A DNA stretch of 40,268 nucleotides. It comes from an uncultured Acidobacteriia bacterium (GTDB lineage: Bacteria > Acidobacteriota > Terriglobia > Bryobacterales > Bryobacteraceae). Within the stretch, counting starts at the first letter, position 1. The number at the start of each line of letters is the position of its first letter. Location of the stretch: positions 1-40,268 of the forward strand of contig CAIUOG010000037.1 in NCBI GenBank assembly GCA_903900705.1. Direction: 5' to 3'. The translations under genes were made by a program, and so were the position numbers. Positions 25,849 through 33,820 of this stretch are shown here, piece by piece. Under the pieces are notes generated by a model that saw nothing but the letters and a program-made list of their open reading frames with translations, was not told where the DNA came from and searched no databases.

Positions 25849-27204
25849 GATTTTCGTCAGCCAGTCGGCCACCTTCCGCAGCGCAGCGGGGGCAAGCGTC
25901 TCCTCGATATCGCCGTACTCGGTGGGGGAACCGGTCTTCGCCGTCTGGAACAGGTGATTGAGGCCGGGCAGTTCCGCCGTTTCAAAACGCTTGTTGCCGC
26001 CCTCTTCGAGGGCCTTGCGGATGGCGGGAAGGTTTTGTCCGGGCGGGACCTGCGTGTCCTTTGAGCCGTTGAGGGCAAGAACCGGACACTGTACTTTGCG
26101 CAGGGCCGGGGCGGGGTCGTAGGCAAGGAACTCCCGGAACCAGGGCGAGCGCATGGGCTTGGCGGGAGCGGGAATTTCGCTGTCCGGAGCCGGGCTTTGC
26201 ACCAGTTGGATCACCTCGCGTTCCTGTTTTGTCACCGCGGCAGCCTGTTCCTGAGTCGCGCCGCGCGCAACCGCCAGCGCCGTTACCTGCGCCACCAGGA
26301 GTTCGTCACCGCGCACGGCGCTGCCCGCGAGCAGGACAATGAAGGCAACGCCGGGATCACGGGCAGCGACTATGGGCGCGATGATACCGCCTTCGCTGTG
26401 GCCGATGAGGCCCAGTTTCTTCGGATCGGCTTCGGCGCGGGTCCTCAGATACGCGAGCCCGGCCTCCGCGTCAGTGGCAAAATCGGACGTGGTGGCGGTG
26501 GCGAAGTTGCCGCCGGACTTGGCCACGCCTCTGTCATCGGCGCGCAGAACCGCGAAGCCGCGACGAGTGAGGAAATCGGCGAGGACGAGAAACGGGCGGT
26601 GGTCCAGGATGGTTTCGTCGCGATCCTGCGGACCCGAACCGGTGATGAGCACAACGGCGGGGAACGGACCCTTGCCCGGGGGAATGGTCAGCGTGGCGGC
26701 GAGGCGGAAGCCGGCCGCTTTGTTCTCGTAGGTGACTTCTTCTTCGCGGTAGGGGTAGGGCTTGACGGGGTTCTGCGGGCGATTGCGGCGCAGACTGGCC
26801 ATGTCCTTGAGCGGCTTCAGGGTCAGGGGCAGGGGTCGACCGCCCTGCGTGAAGGTTCCGACGATCTCCGCCCGGTCGGCGGAAACCTGTCCTGAATAGG
26901 TTGCACCGAGGTTCTTCAGGACGAGAGTCAGGGTTGCGCCATCGAGGGTTGCGCCATCGAGAGTTGCGCCATCGAGCGTTGCGCTCGTGACGGGCAGCCC
27001 GTTGGCATTCTGGTCGGGACTGTCGAGAGTGGCGGTCAGCCCTTCCGCAGTTGCTGTGAGGTGGACCACCAGACGCAGCCTGGCCGCGCCGAGGTCGAGG
27101 GAGCCAAGCCAGTCGCCGACGACGTGCTGAGATAAGCTGGCTGGAGTTGAGCTCTGGGCCGCGAGTGCAGCCGGCAATAAGAGGTAGAGAAATCGGTTCA
27201 GCAC
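25834..27204 (-). CDS. Exported alpha/beta hydrolase (serine hydrolase)
   Basis: About 456 residues from GTG 27204, which gives a clean signal peptide (VLNRFLYLLLPAALAAQS). The frame is open to an ATG at 27285, but that ATG lies in the loop of a terminator hairpin and adds an Arg/Pro-rich stretch. Residues 20 to about 150 form a beta-rich domain with an ATLDG repeat. The hydrolase domain follows: FPAVVLITGSGPQDRDE (oxyanion hole), nucleophile Ser in LGLIGHSEGGIIAP, Asp in LALNGSKDTQVP and His in LPGLNHLF. The layout resembles secreted peptidase/esterase-type hydrolases of the S9-like group. The substrate is unknown. It converges with the membrane protein gene, with a 15-bp overlap. Confidence 0.85.
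   Translation of the reverse strand: MLNRFLYLLLPAALAAQSSTPASLSQHVVGDWLGSLDLGAARLRLVVHLTATAEGLTATLDSPDQNANGLPVTSATLDGATLDGATLDGATLTLVLKNLGATYSGQVSADRAEIVGTFTQGGRPLPLTLKPLKDMASLRRNRPQNPVKPYPYREEEVTYENKAAGFRLAATLTIPPGKGPFPAVVLITGSGPQDRDETILDHRPFLVLADFLTRRGFAVLRADDRGVAKSGGNFATATTSDFATDAEAGLAYLRTRAEADPKKLGLIGHSEGGIIAPIVAARDPGVAFIVLLAGSAVRGDELLVAQVTALAVARGATQEQAAAVTKQEREVIQLVQSPAPDSEIPAPAKPMRSPWFREFLAYDPAPALRKVQCPVLALNGSKDTQVPPGQNLPAIRKALEEGGNKRFETAELPGLNHLFQTAKTGSPTEYGDIEETLAPAALRKVADWLTKILLAR
26933..26977 (-). repeat. Three tandem 15-bp repeats inside the hydrolase gene
   Basis: The unit GTTGCGCCATCGAG plus one variable base occurs three times in a row (26933, 26948, 26963), with a fourth decayed copy starting at 26978. 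On the coding strand this reads as repeated Ala-Thr-Leu-Asp-Gly. Since 15 is a multiple of three, slippage would change copy number without breaking the frame. Confidence 0.85.
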
Positions 27205-27260
27205 GTGAGGCGGACTCCCGCCATCAGGGTAGCGCGTCTGGCGGAAGAGCAGGCGCGGAA

Positions 27261-27298
27261 TAACAAAAACTCCCTCCTGCAACATTGCGGGAGGGAGT
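27261..27298 (-). terminator. Intrinsic terminator on the minus strand
   Basis: A 12-bp stem (27269-27280 with 27287-27298, one G-U pair) closes a 6-nt loop. On the minus strand it is followed at once by TTTTTGTTATT. This is the best rho-independent terminator in the window. It ends a transcript coming from the right, which fits the small gene at 27340-27492. It lies upstream of the hydrolase gene, so a leader attenuator is the alternative. Confidence 0.75.
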
Positions 27299-27339
27299 CT
27301 CAGCCGAGCACGAAAACTAAGGATTCGTCGGAGGTGCGG

Positions 27340-27492
27340 TTATCGGAACATCCGGGTTGCTATGCACTCCTGTTCGTGAAACGCGGGGGGAGCTGGACTC
27401 TGTTTTCCATGGGTCCGCGCCTTCGGCGTCCGGTCCTGTCTTGTCGTGTGCGTCTGGTTCTTCTTCGTGGTTTGTTTGGTTTTGGTGTTCAT
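27340..27492 (-). CDS. Candidate small basic protein with its own terminator
   Basis: ATG 27492 is preceded by AAAGGAG (27503-27509) at 10-nt spacing and opens a 50-residue frame. The product is rich in Lys, Thr, Gln and Arg at the N-terminus (MNTKTKQTTKKNQTHTTRQD) and ends AFHEQECIATRMFR, with one cysteine. A strong terminator follows 41 bp after the stop. I know of no homologous family. The gene is divergent from the debranching enzyme gene. The low-complexity composition means that the RNA itself, rather than the peptide, could be the functional product. Confidence 0.4.
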   Translation of the reverse strand: MNTKTKQTTKKNQTHTTRQDRTPKARTHGKQSPAPPAFHEQECIATRMFR

Positions 27493-27565
27493 ACGTGGAA
27501 CACTCCTTTCAGAAACCATTACAGCACGAGATCAGGATTCAGTAAAGGCCTCATCCAAAATTTTA

Positions 27566-27589
27566 ATCACTGCAATTCGTTTTAGTGAT
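27566..27589. promoter_or_regulatory. Dyad in the divergent promoter region before the debranching-enzyme gene
   Basis: ATCACT at 27566-27571 is repeated inverted as AGTGAT at 27584-27589, giving half-sites 18 bp apart in the 134-bp AT-richer region between the small gene and the debranching-enzyme gene. This spacing would suit a dimeric regulator serving both directions. No regulator can be named. Confidence 0.35.
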
Positions 27590-27626
27590 ACAAGACACCG
27601 CGGGTCTGAACCGTTACACTCAAGCC

Positions 27627-29711
27627 ATGTCGGATCGGCGGCAGAAGCTGTGGACGGTACTCTCTCCCGCTTTTGAATTCGGCCGCGGGTCTCCGCTACC
27701 CTATGGCGCAACGGTGCTGCGGGGCGGCGTCAACTTCAGCATCTATTCCCGGCATGCGACGGCAGTCACGCTGGTTTTGTACGCGCCCGGCGAGGACGAA
27801 CCGCTGGTGGAGTTCCCCTTCGATCCGCACCTGAACCGTACCGGCGACGTCTGGCACGCCTTCCTGCAGGGGCTTGACGCGGGCATTCACTATGCGTTCC
27901 GCATGGAACGGCGGCCCAATGAGAATCCGCTGCTCTACCGGTTTGACCGGGAGAAGACGCTGCTGGACCCGTATGCGCGCGCCATCGCAAAAACGGAGAC
28001 CGGCTGGCGGGCAGCGATTATTGAGAGCCACTTCGACTGGGAGTTCGACCAGCCGCTGAACATTCCGCTGGCCGACAGCGTGATCTACGAGATGCATGTG
28101 CGCGGGTTTACGCGGCACTCTTCATCCGGGGTGTCACAGCCGGGGACTTACGCGGGGGTGATCGAGAAGATCCCCTGGCTGCGGGCGTTGGGTGTCACGG
28201 CGGTGGAACTGCTGCCGGTGTTTGAGTTCGAAAAGACGCCGGGCGAGGGCCGTTGTGACTTCTGGGGCTACAACCCGATTTCTTTCCTCGCGCCGAAGGC
28301 CTCGTATGCTTCGGCCGACGGAGAGACCGGTTCCGGAGAGACCAGTCCGGTGGATGAGTTCAAGGCGATGGTGAAGGCGCTGCATGCGGCCGGGATTGAA
28401 GTGATTCTGGACGCGGTTTTCAATCACACTTCGGAAGGCGACCACACCGGCCCGGTGCATTCCTTCCGGGGGATCGACAATCCCACCTATTACTCACTGG
28501 ACATGACGACCGGCGAGTACCGGAACTACTCGGGCTGCGGCAACACGCTGAACTGCAACCATCCGGTGGTGCGGGACCTGATCTGCGATGTGCTGCGTTA
28601 CTGGGTGACGGAGATGCACGTGGATGGCATCCGGTTCGATCTGGCATCGATTCTGGGCCGGGGTCAGGACGGCTCGGTGTTGGCGAGTCCGCCGCTGCTG
28701 GAGCATCTGGCGCATGACCCTGTATTGGCAAAAACGAAGCTGATCGCGGAGGCCTGGGACGCGGCGGGACTTTACCAGGTGGGCACGTTTCCGGCCTGGG
28801 GACGGTGGGCCGAGTGGAATGGAAAGTTCCGCGATGATATCCGGCGGTTTGTAAAGGGCGACCCGGGGATGGCGCCGGCCCTGGCGACCCGGCTGCTGGG
28901 CAGTCCCGATCTGTATTCGGCCAATTTCCGGCAGCCCTGGCACAGCATCAATTTCGTCACCTGCCACGACGGATTTACGCTGGCGGACCTGGTGAGCTAC
29001 GACCGGAAGCACAATGACGCCAACGGGGAACAGAACCGGGACGGTTCCGACGAGAACCTGAGTTGGAATTGCGGGGTGGAAGGGCCGTCGGATGCGCCGG
29101 AAGTGGTTGCCCTGCGTGGGCGACAGATGCGAAATCTGCTGGCGCTGTTGCTGCTTTCGCAGGGCGTTCCCATGCTTCTGGCGGGCGACGAGGTGGGCCG
29201 TTCCCAGGGTGGCAACAACAATGCTTACTGCCAGGACAACGCGCTCAGCTGGTTCGACTGGGGTCTGGCGGAGACCAATGGTGAGTTGCTCCGGTTCCTC
29301 CGGCGGCTGATCCGGTTCCGGCGGGAACACCCCGTGCTGCGCCGGGGAAGCTTTTCAGCGGAGCCCGAACCCGGTACGCCAAGAGTGGAGTGGCATGGAG
29401 TGCGGTTGCGGGAGCCGGACTGGTCCTACGAATCCCGGTCGCTGGCGATGCATATGGAGGGCTGCCCGGACGGACGGCAGGATCACGTTTATGTGATCGC
29501 GAACGCGCATTGGACGCCGCTCGATTTTGAGTTGCCAGTGGTGCCGGGGTGGGATTGGCGGCGGACGGTGGACACGAATGAGCCGGAACTGGAGGCACCG
29601 GAACCGCTGCTCGTTCCGGATCGGTATCGGGTGCCGGAGCGCACCGTGGTGGTGCTGGTGGGAGAGCCGGTTTCAAACAGTGGATTTCAACACGATGAAA
29701 CGCTATGCTGA
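27627..29711 (+). CDS. glgX: GlgX-type glycogen debranching enzyme (GH13 isoamylase)
   Basis: About 694 residues from ATG 27627; an upstream in-frame ATG at 27585 adds residues unlike the family. An N-terminal CBM48-like domain (PLPYGATVLRGGVNFSIYSRHATAVTLVLY) precedes the GH13 barrel. Catalytic residues are Asp338 (GIRFDLASILG), Glu375 (IAEAWDAAG) and Asp448 (VTCHDGFTL). The isoamylase marks YEMHVRGFT, FWGYNPISFLAP and YSGCGNTLNCNHP are all present. It hydrolyses alpha-1,6 branches of glycogen or limit dextrin in the cytosol. The stop is 12 bp before the CRP-fold gene, so it may share a transcript with the export genes, although its metabolic role is separate. Confidence 0.92.
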   Translation: MSDRRQKLWTVLSPAFEFGRGSPLPYGATVLRGGVNFSIYSRHATAVTLVLYAPGEDEPLVEFPFDPHLNRTGDVWHAFLQGLDAGIHYAFRMERRPNENPLLYRFDREKTLLDPYARAIAKTETGWRAAIIESHFDWEFDQPLNIPLADSVIYEMHVRGFTRHSSSGVSQPGTYAGVIEKIPWLRALGVTAVELLPVFEFEKTPGEGRCDFWGYNPISFLAPKASYASADGETGSGETSPVDEFKAMVKALHAAGIEVILDAVFNHTSEGDHTGPVHSFRGIDNPTYYSLDMTTGEYRNYSGCGNTLNCNHPVVRDLICDVLRYWVTEMHVDGIRFDLASILGRGQDGSVLASPPLLEHLAHDPVLAKTKLIAEAWDAAGLYQVGTFPAWGRWAEWNGKFRDDIRRFVKGDPGMAPALATRLLGSPDLYSANFRQPWHSINFVTCHDGFTLADLVSYDRKHNDANGEQNRDGSDENLSWNCGVEGPSDAPEVVALRGRQMRNLLALLLLSQGVPMLLAGDEVGRSQGGNNNAYCQDNALSWFDWGLAETNGELLRFLRRLIRFRREHPVLRRGSFSAEPEPGTPRVEWHGVRLREPDWSYESRSLAMHMEGCPDGRQDHVYVIANAHWTPLDFELPVVPGWDWRRTVDTNEPELEAPEPLLVPDRYRVPERTVVVLVGEPVSNSGFQHDETLC

Positions 29712-29723
29712 CCCAAGGCTGAC

Positions 29724-30251
29724 ATGCGAAAAGCGTTGTACTTCCTCGGCATTCTGAACGATGCCGATATCGACTGGCTGGTGACCGCGGGGAACCGGCG
29801 CGAAGTGGGCGCGGGGGTGAACCTGATCGACGAAGGCAAGCCGCTGGATTCCATTTTTCTGGTTATTGACGGCAGTTTTTCGGTCCGGAGCGCGGCGGTG
29901 GGCGGGAAGCAGATCGCGCTGCTGATGTCCGGTGAGGTGATGGGCGAAATGTCGTTCGTGGACGCGGCCATGCCTTCAGCCACCGTGCAGGCGGTGGAAC
30001 GATCATTCGTGCTTTCGATTCCCCGGCGCAGGCTGAACGCCAAGCTGGCCGAAGATAACGGCTTTGCGGCCCGTTTTTACCGCGCGCTTTCCATGTTTCT
30101 GGCTGACCGCCTTCGCAACACCGTCGCGTCAGCCGGCAGCGGCAAGCCTCCCGGGGGGCACGACGACGAACTGCATGGCGATGCGATGGACAATATCGGG
30201 ATGGCGGGAGCGCGGTTTGACTGGATTCAGCGGCGTCTGCAATCCGCCTGA
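29724..30251 (+). CDS. Cyclic-nucleotide-binding-fold protein without DNA-binding domain
   Basis: The protein has 175 residues. The beta-roll of the CRP/cNMP family is clear: ADIDWLVTAGNRREVGAGVNLIDEGKPLDSIFLVIDGSFSVRS, then MSGEVMGEMSFVDAAMPSATVQAVERSFVLSIPR. The phosphate-binding cassette keeps Gly-Glu, but the Arg normally found in the PRxAT motif is Ser (MPSATV), so cAMP or cGMP binding is doubtful. No helix-turn-helix follows; the C-terminus is polar. Such single-domain proteins are found with NHLP-type export genes. It lies 12 bp after the debranching-enzyme gene and 21 bp before the HlyD gene, so it probably acts with the exporter. That role is inference. Confidence 0.8.
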   Translation: MRKALYFLGILNDADIDWLVTAGNRREVGAGVNLIDEGKPLDSIFLVIDGSFSVRSAAVGGKQIALLMSGEVMGEMSFVDAAMPSATVQAVERSFVLSIPRRRLNAKLAEDNGFAARFYRALSMFLADRLRNTVASAGSGKPPGGHDDELHGDAMDNIGMAGARFDWIQRRLQSA

Positions 30252-30272
30252 GGCTGCATCCGCAAATCCATC

Positions 30273-31589
30273 ATGGCAACGCCAGGCAAAAAACTCTTCC
30301 GCGCGGAGGCGCTCGACAGACTTTCGTCGCCGGATAATCTGGAACGGCTCATGCCGGTCGCCAGCCCGCAGCACTGGCTGTTGATTGCGGTGACCGGGCT
30401 GCTGCTGGGTGTTTTCGTCGTGTGGTCCGTAATCGGCCGGGTGCCGACGATTGCCGCGGGGCGAGGCGTGATATTGCGACCGCGTCAGCTGATGCAGGCG
30501 CAGACCACGGTGGCGGGGCGGATTCTGACTTTGCAGGCGCGGGCGGGCGATCCGATCAAACAGGGTGATGTGATTGCCACGCTCGATCTGGCGGACATCC
30601 TGAAGCGCATTGAAGAGAACCGGCGTTCCGTGGCCGTACTGGAAGAGCAGGACCGGAGCCGCACCGCCGCCGCGCAACGCCAGATGCAGTTGCAGGCGCA
30701 GCAGGATAAGCTCGAACGGGCCGGACTCGAAGCCCAGCGGGCCACGTTGCAACGCAGTCTGGCGGACGCGGGCAGCCTGAAGCCGATTCTTGAAACCTAC
30801 GCGGAATCGAACCGGAACCTCGTCAAAGAGGGCCTGATGGGCTTCGCGACGAAGGAGGTTTCCGACGCCGAAACCGCCGTGAGGGATAACGGTGCGAAGA
30901 TTCAGGACTATACGTCCCGGCTGGGGCTGATCGACGGGCAACTGCAGCAGATTGAGACACGCTACGGCGCGCTCACAAGGCAGTTTCTGGATGAGGCAAT
31001 TGCCCGGAAGAATGAGATCGCACTGCTGCGGAAGACCATTGAACTGGACGATTTCCAGTTAAAGAATGATGGCAACGTGCGCAGCCAGTATGCCGGACGC
31101 GTGGCGGAATTGATCGCGTCCGCCGGGCAGGTATTGCCCGCGGGCGGCAGGATTCTCACGCTGGAGGCGGAGGCGGGAGAGACCGGGCTGATCAGTATTT
31201 CGTACTTCCCGGTGCGTGACGGCAAGAAGATTCAGCCGGGCATGAAGCTGCAGGTGACGCCGGATACGGTGGAGCGTGAGCGGTTTGGCGGTATTCTGGG
31301 CACGGTGCTGGCGGTGTCCCCGATTCCGGTGACGAAGGAAGGGGCCACGAGCACGATCGGCAATCCGGAGACGGTGCAGAATCTGATGCCGGAGGGTGGG
31401 TATATCGAGGTCCGGGCGCGCCTCGAAACGGATCCGGGCACGGTGTCCGGATACCGGTGGTCGTCGTCGAAGGGGCCTGATATGAAGGTGACCTCCGGCC
31501 TGACGCATTCGACGCGGGTGACCATCGAAGGCCGTGCGCCTGTGACGTATTTATTGCCGATTCTTCGGGAAATCACGGGAGTTTACTGA
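30273..31589 (+). CDS. NHLP-type bacteriocin/RiPP system secretion protein (HlyD family)
   Basis: The protein has 438 residues. A cytosolic N-terminus, LFRAEALDRLSSPDNLERLMPVASPQHW, matches the opening of the NHLM secretion proteins (TIGR03794). One membrane helix follows at about 36-55 (LLIAVTGLLLGVFVVWSVIG). Next come a beta half-barrel and lipoyl-like strands (QTTVAGRILTLQARAGDPIKQGDVIATL), a long coiled coil at about 105-240, and the returning barrel (LIASAGQVLPAGGRILTLEAEAGE). As a periplasmic adaptor it would link the ABC exporters to the outside. It is 5 bp before the peptidase/ABC gene. Confidence 0.88.
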   Translation: MATPGKKLFRAEALDRLSSPDNLERLMPVASPQHWLLIAVTGLLLGVFVVWSVIGRVPTIAAGRGVILRPRQLMQAQTTVAGRILTLQARAGDPIKQGDVIATLDLADILKRIEENRRSVAVLEEQDRSRTAAAQRQMQLQAQQDKLERAGLEAQRATLQRSLADAGSLKPILETYAESNRNLVKEGLMGFATKEVSDAETAVRDNGAKIQDYTSRLGLIDGQLQQIETRYGALTRQFLDEAIARKNEIALLRKTIELDDFQLKNDGNVRSQYAGRVAELIASAGQVLPAGGRILTLEAEAGETGLISISYFPVRDGKKIQPGMKLQVTPDTVERERFGGILGTVLAVSPIPVTKEGATSTIGNPETVQNLMPEGGYIEVRARLETDPGTVSGYRWSSSKGPDMKVTSGLTHSTRVTIEGRAPVTYLLPILREITGVY

Positions 31590-31594
31590 GGCCA

Positions 31595-33820
31595 GTGCCC
31601 GGCGCGCCGAATGACAAGCCGAAACAGCCGGCGGGGCTGAAGCCGGGACGCGCGCGGACTCCCATGATCCTGCAAATGGAGGCCGTGGAGTGCGGTGCGG
31701 CTTCGCTCGCGATTATTCTGGGATACTTCGGGCGAATTGTGCCGCTGGCCACTCTGCGGCGGGATTGCGGAGTGTCGCGCGACGGATCGCGCATGTCGAA
31801 TATCCTGAAGGCCGCGAAAGCGTATGGCCTGAATGCGAAGGCCTTCAAGCGCGACATTCCGGCGCTGCGGCAGACCGCGTATCCCTACATCGTTTTCTGG
31901 AATTTCAACCACTTTCTGGTAGTGGAGGGCTACGGCAAGGGCCAGGTCTATCTGAATGACCCGGCGAGCGGGCCGCGTTCGGTGCCGCTCGAAGATTTCG
32001 ACCGCTCCTATACGGGCGTCATGATGACGTTCGAGAAGACCGAAGAGTTCCGGCGTGGCGGCGCAAAACCCAGCGTGATCCGCGGGATGTGGCGGCGGCT
32101 GAAGGGCTCGCTGTGGCCGGTAGCGGCGGCGGTCTCGACGGCGCTGCTGCTGGTGATTCCCGGCCTTGCGATTCCGGCGCTGATGGAAGCGTTTGTCGAT
32201 AAGGTGCTGGTGGAAGGCCTGGCCGACTGGGGACGCCCGCTCGTGCTGGGAATGTTTCTCGCGGCGGCGCTGCGCGCCTTTCTCGGCTCCATTCAGCTGG
32301 GCGTGCTGCGGCGGCTGCAAAACAGGTTGGCGGTGGCGGAGACCAGCCGGTTTGTGCGGCATCTGCTGCGACTGCCGGCGTCTTACTATGCGCAGCGGTA
32401 TGCGGGGGAAGTGAGCAACCGCATCGGGCTGAACGATGACGTGGCGGAGATCCTCTCGGGACGGCTGGCGACGACATCCATTGACGCGCTCATGATGGTC
32501 TTCTACATGGTGGTGATGTGGCAGTTCAACCGGCCACTCACGCTGGTGGCGACGGGCTTCGCGCTGGTGAACTTCGCCATGATGCGCTGGATCGCGCGGG
32601 CGCGGAAGGAAGGCAACGCGCGGCTCTCGATGGCGCAGGGCAAGACGGCCGGCATGGGAATTGCGGGCCTGCAGAGCATCCGGACACTCAAGGCATCGGG
32701 CCTTGAATCCGACTTCTTCGCGCGGTGGTCCGGATTTTTCGCGGGCTTCTCCAACAGCCATCTCGAAATGAGCATGGTGAATTATTACCTGGGTTCCCTG
32801 CCCCCGCTGCTGCTGGCGCTGATGACGGCGGCGGTATTGGTGGTGGGCGGGTTCGAAGTGATGCGGGGGCGGATGAGTATCGGAATGCTGGTAGCGTTTC
32901 AGAGTCTCGCAATCAGCTTCCTGCAGCCCGTGAACAGCCTGGTGGCGCTGGGAGCCAGCATGCAGGAACTGGAAGCGGATCTGAGCCGGCTCGACGACGT
33001 GCTGGACAGCCCCGCGCCCGCGGAAGTGGTGCATGTCGCGAGGGCGGACAGCCCGGTACGGCTGCGCGGCCACGTGGAATTCCGTAACGTGACGTTCGGT
33101 TACAGTCCGGTCTCCCCGCCGCTGCTGCAGGATCTCTCGTTCACCATCCGGCCGGGCCAGCGCATCGCGTTTGTGGGCGGCAGCGGGTCCGGCAAATCGA
33201 CCGTCGCCCGGCTGCTGGCGGGCTTGTACTCCCCCACCTCGGGCGAGGTGCTTTTCGACGGCACGCCCCGCGAGTCCATCCCGCCCGAAATCCTGGCGAA
33301 TTCGCTGGCGCTGGTGGATCAGGACATACTTCTTTTCAAAGGTTCGGTGCGGGAAAACCTGACGCTGTGGGATGCTTCCACGCCGGAAGAGCGCGTACGA
33401 CGGGCCTGCGCCGACGCGTTGATTGAAGGTACCATCGATGCCCTGCCCTCCGGCTATTCCAGCGAGTTGCTGGAAGGTGCGGCGAATCTGAGCGGCGGGC
33501 AACGGCAGCGGCTGGAGATCGCGCGGGCACTGGCGACGGATCCCTCCATCCTGATCATGGATGAAGCCACCAGCGCGCTGGATGCGGAGACGGAAAAGCT
33601 GGTGGATCGCAATATCCGGCGGCGCGGCTGCTCGTGCTTCATCGTGGCGCATCGACTGAGCACGGTGCGGGACAGCGACGAGATTATTGTGCTGCAGGAA
33701 GGCCGCGTGATGCAGCGCGGCACGCATGAGGAACTGATTGCCGAGGGCGGGCTCTATGCGAACCTGTTGGCGGATGACGCGGCGACGGATGCGGAAAACG
33801 CGGAGGAGTCGATCGCGTGA
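31595..33820 (+). CDS. NHLP-type export ABC transporter with C39 peptidase (peptidase/permease/ATPase)
   Basis: The protein has 741 residues from GTG 31595. The N-terminal C39 peptidase has an intact active site: Cys33 (MEAVECGAASLA), His106 (NFNHFLVVEG) and Asp122 (LNDPASG). It should cut leader peptides, usually after Gly-Gly or Gly-Ala. A six-helix exporter domain spans about 160-450. The ATPase has Walker A GGSGSGKST near 528, LSGGQRQR near 632 and Walker B ILIMDEATSALD near 651. The arrangement fits TIGR03796, the NHLP family that removes nitrile-hydratase-like leaders while exporting the core. The stop overlaps the next gene as GTGA. Confidence 0.9.
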   Translation: MPGAPNDKPKQPAGLKPGRARTPMILQMEAVECGAASLAIILGYFGRIVPLATLRRDCGVSRDGSRMSNILKAAKAYGLNAKAFKRDIPALRQTAYPYIVFWNFNHFLVVEGYGKGQVYLNDPASGPRSVPLEDFDRSYTGVMMTFEKTEEFRRGGAKPSVIRGMWRRLKGSLWPVAAAVSTALLLVIPGLAIPALMEAFVDKVLVEGLADWGRPLVLGMFLAAALRAFLGSIQLGVLRRLQNRLAVAETSRFVRHLLRLPASYYAQRYAGEVSNRIGLNDDVAEILSGRLATTSIDALMMVFYMVVMWQFNRPLTLVATGFALVNFAMMRWIARARKEGNARLSMAQGKTAGMGIAGLQSIRTLKASGLESDFFARWSGFFAGFSNSHLEMSMVNYYLGSLPPLLLALMTAAVLVVGGFEVMRGRMSIGMLVAFQSLAISFLQPVNSLVALGASMQELEADLSRLDDVLDSPAPAEVVHVARADSPVRLRGHVEFRNVTFGYSPVSPPLLQDLSFTIRPGQRIAFVGGSGSGKSTVARLLAGLYSPTSGEVLFDGTPRESIPPEILANSLALVDQDILLFKGSVRENLTLWDASTPEERVRRACADALIEGTIDALPSGYSSELLEGAANLSGGQRQRLEIARALATDPSILIMDEATSALDAETEKLVDRNIRRRGCSCFIVAHRLSTVRDSDEIIVLQEGRVMQRGTHEELIAEGGLYANLLADDAATDAENAEESIA

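Noticed and set aside
27205-27585. Plus-strand frame of 126 codons before the debranching-enzyme gene
   Set aside because: No ribosome-binding site or protein-like pattern, and it runs through the terminator stem and the candidate minus-strand small gene.
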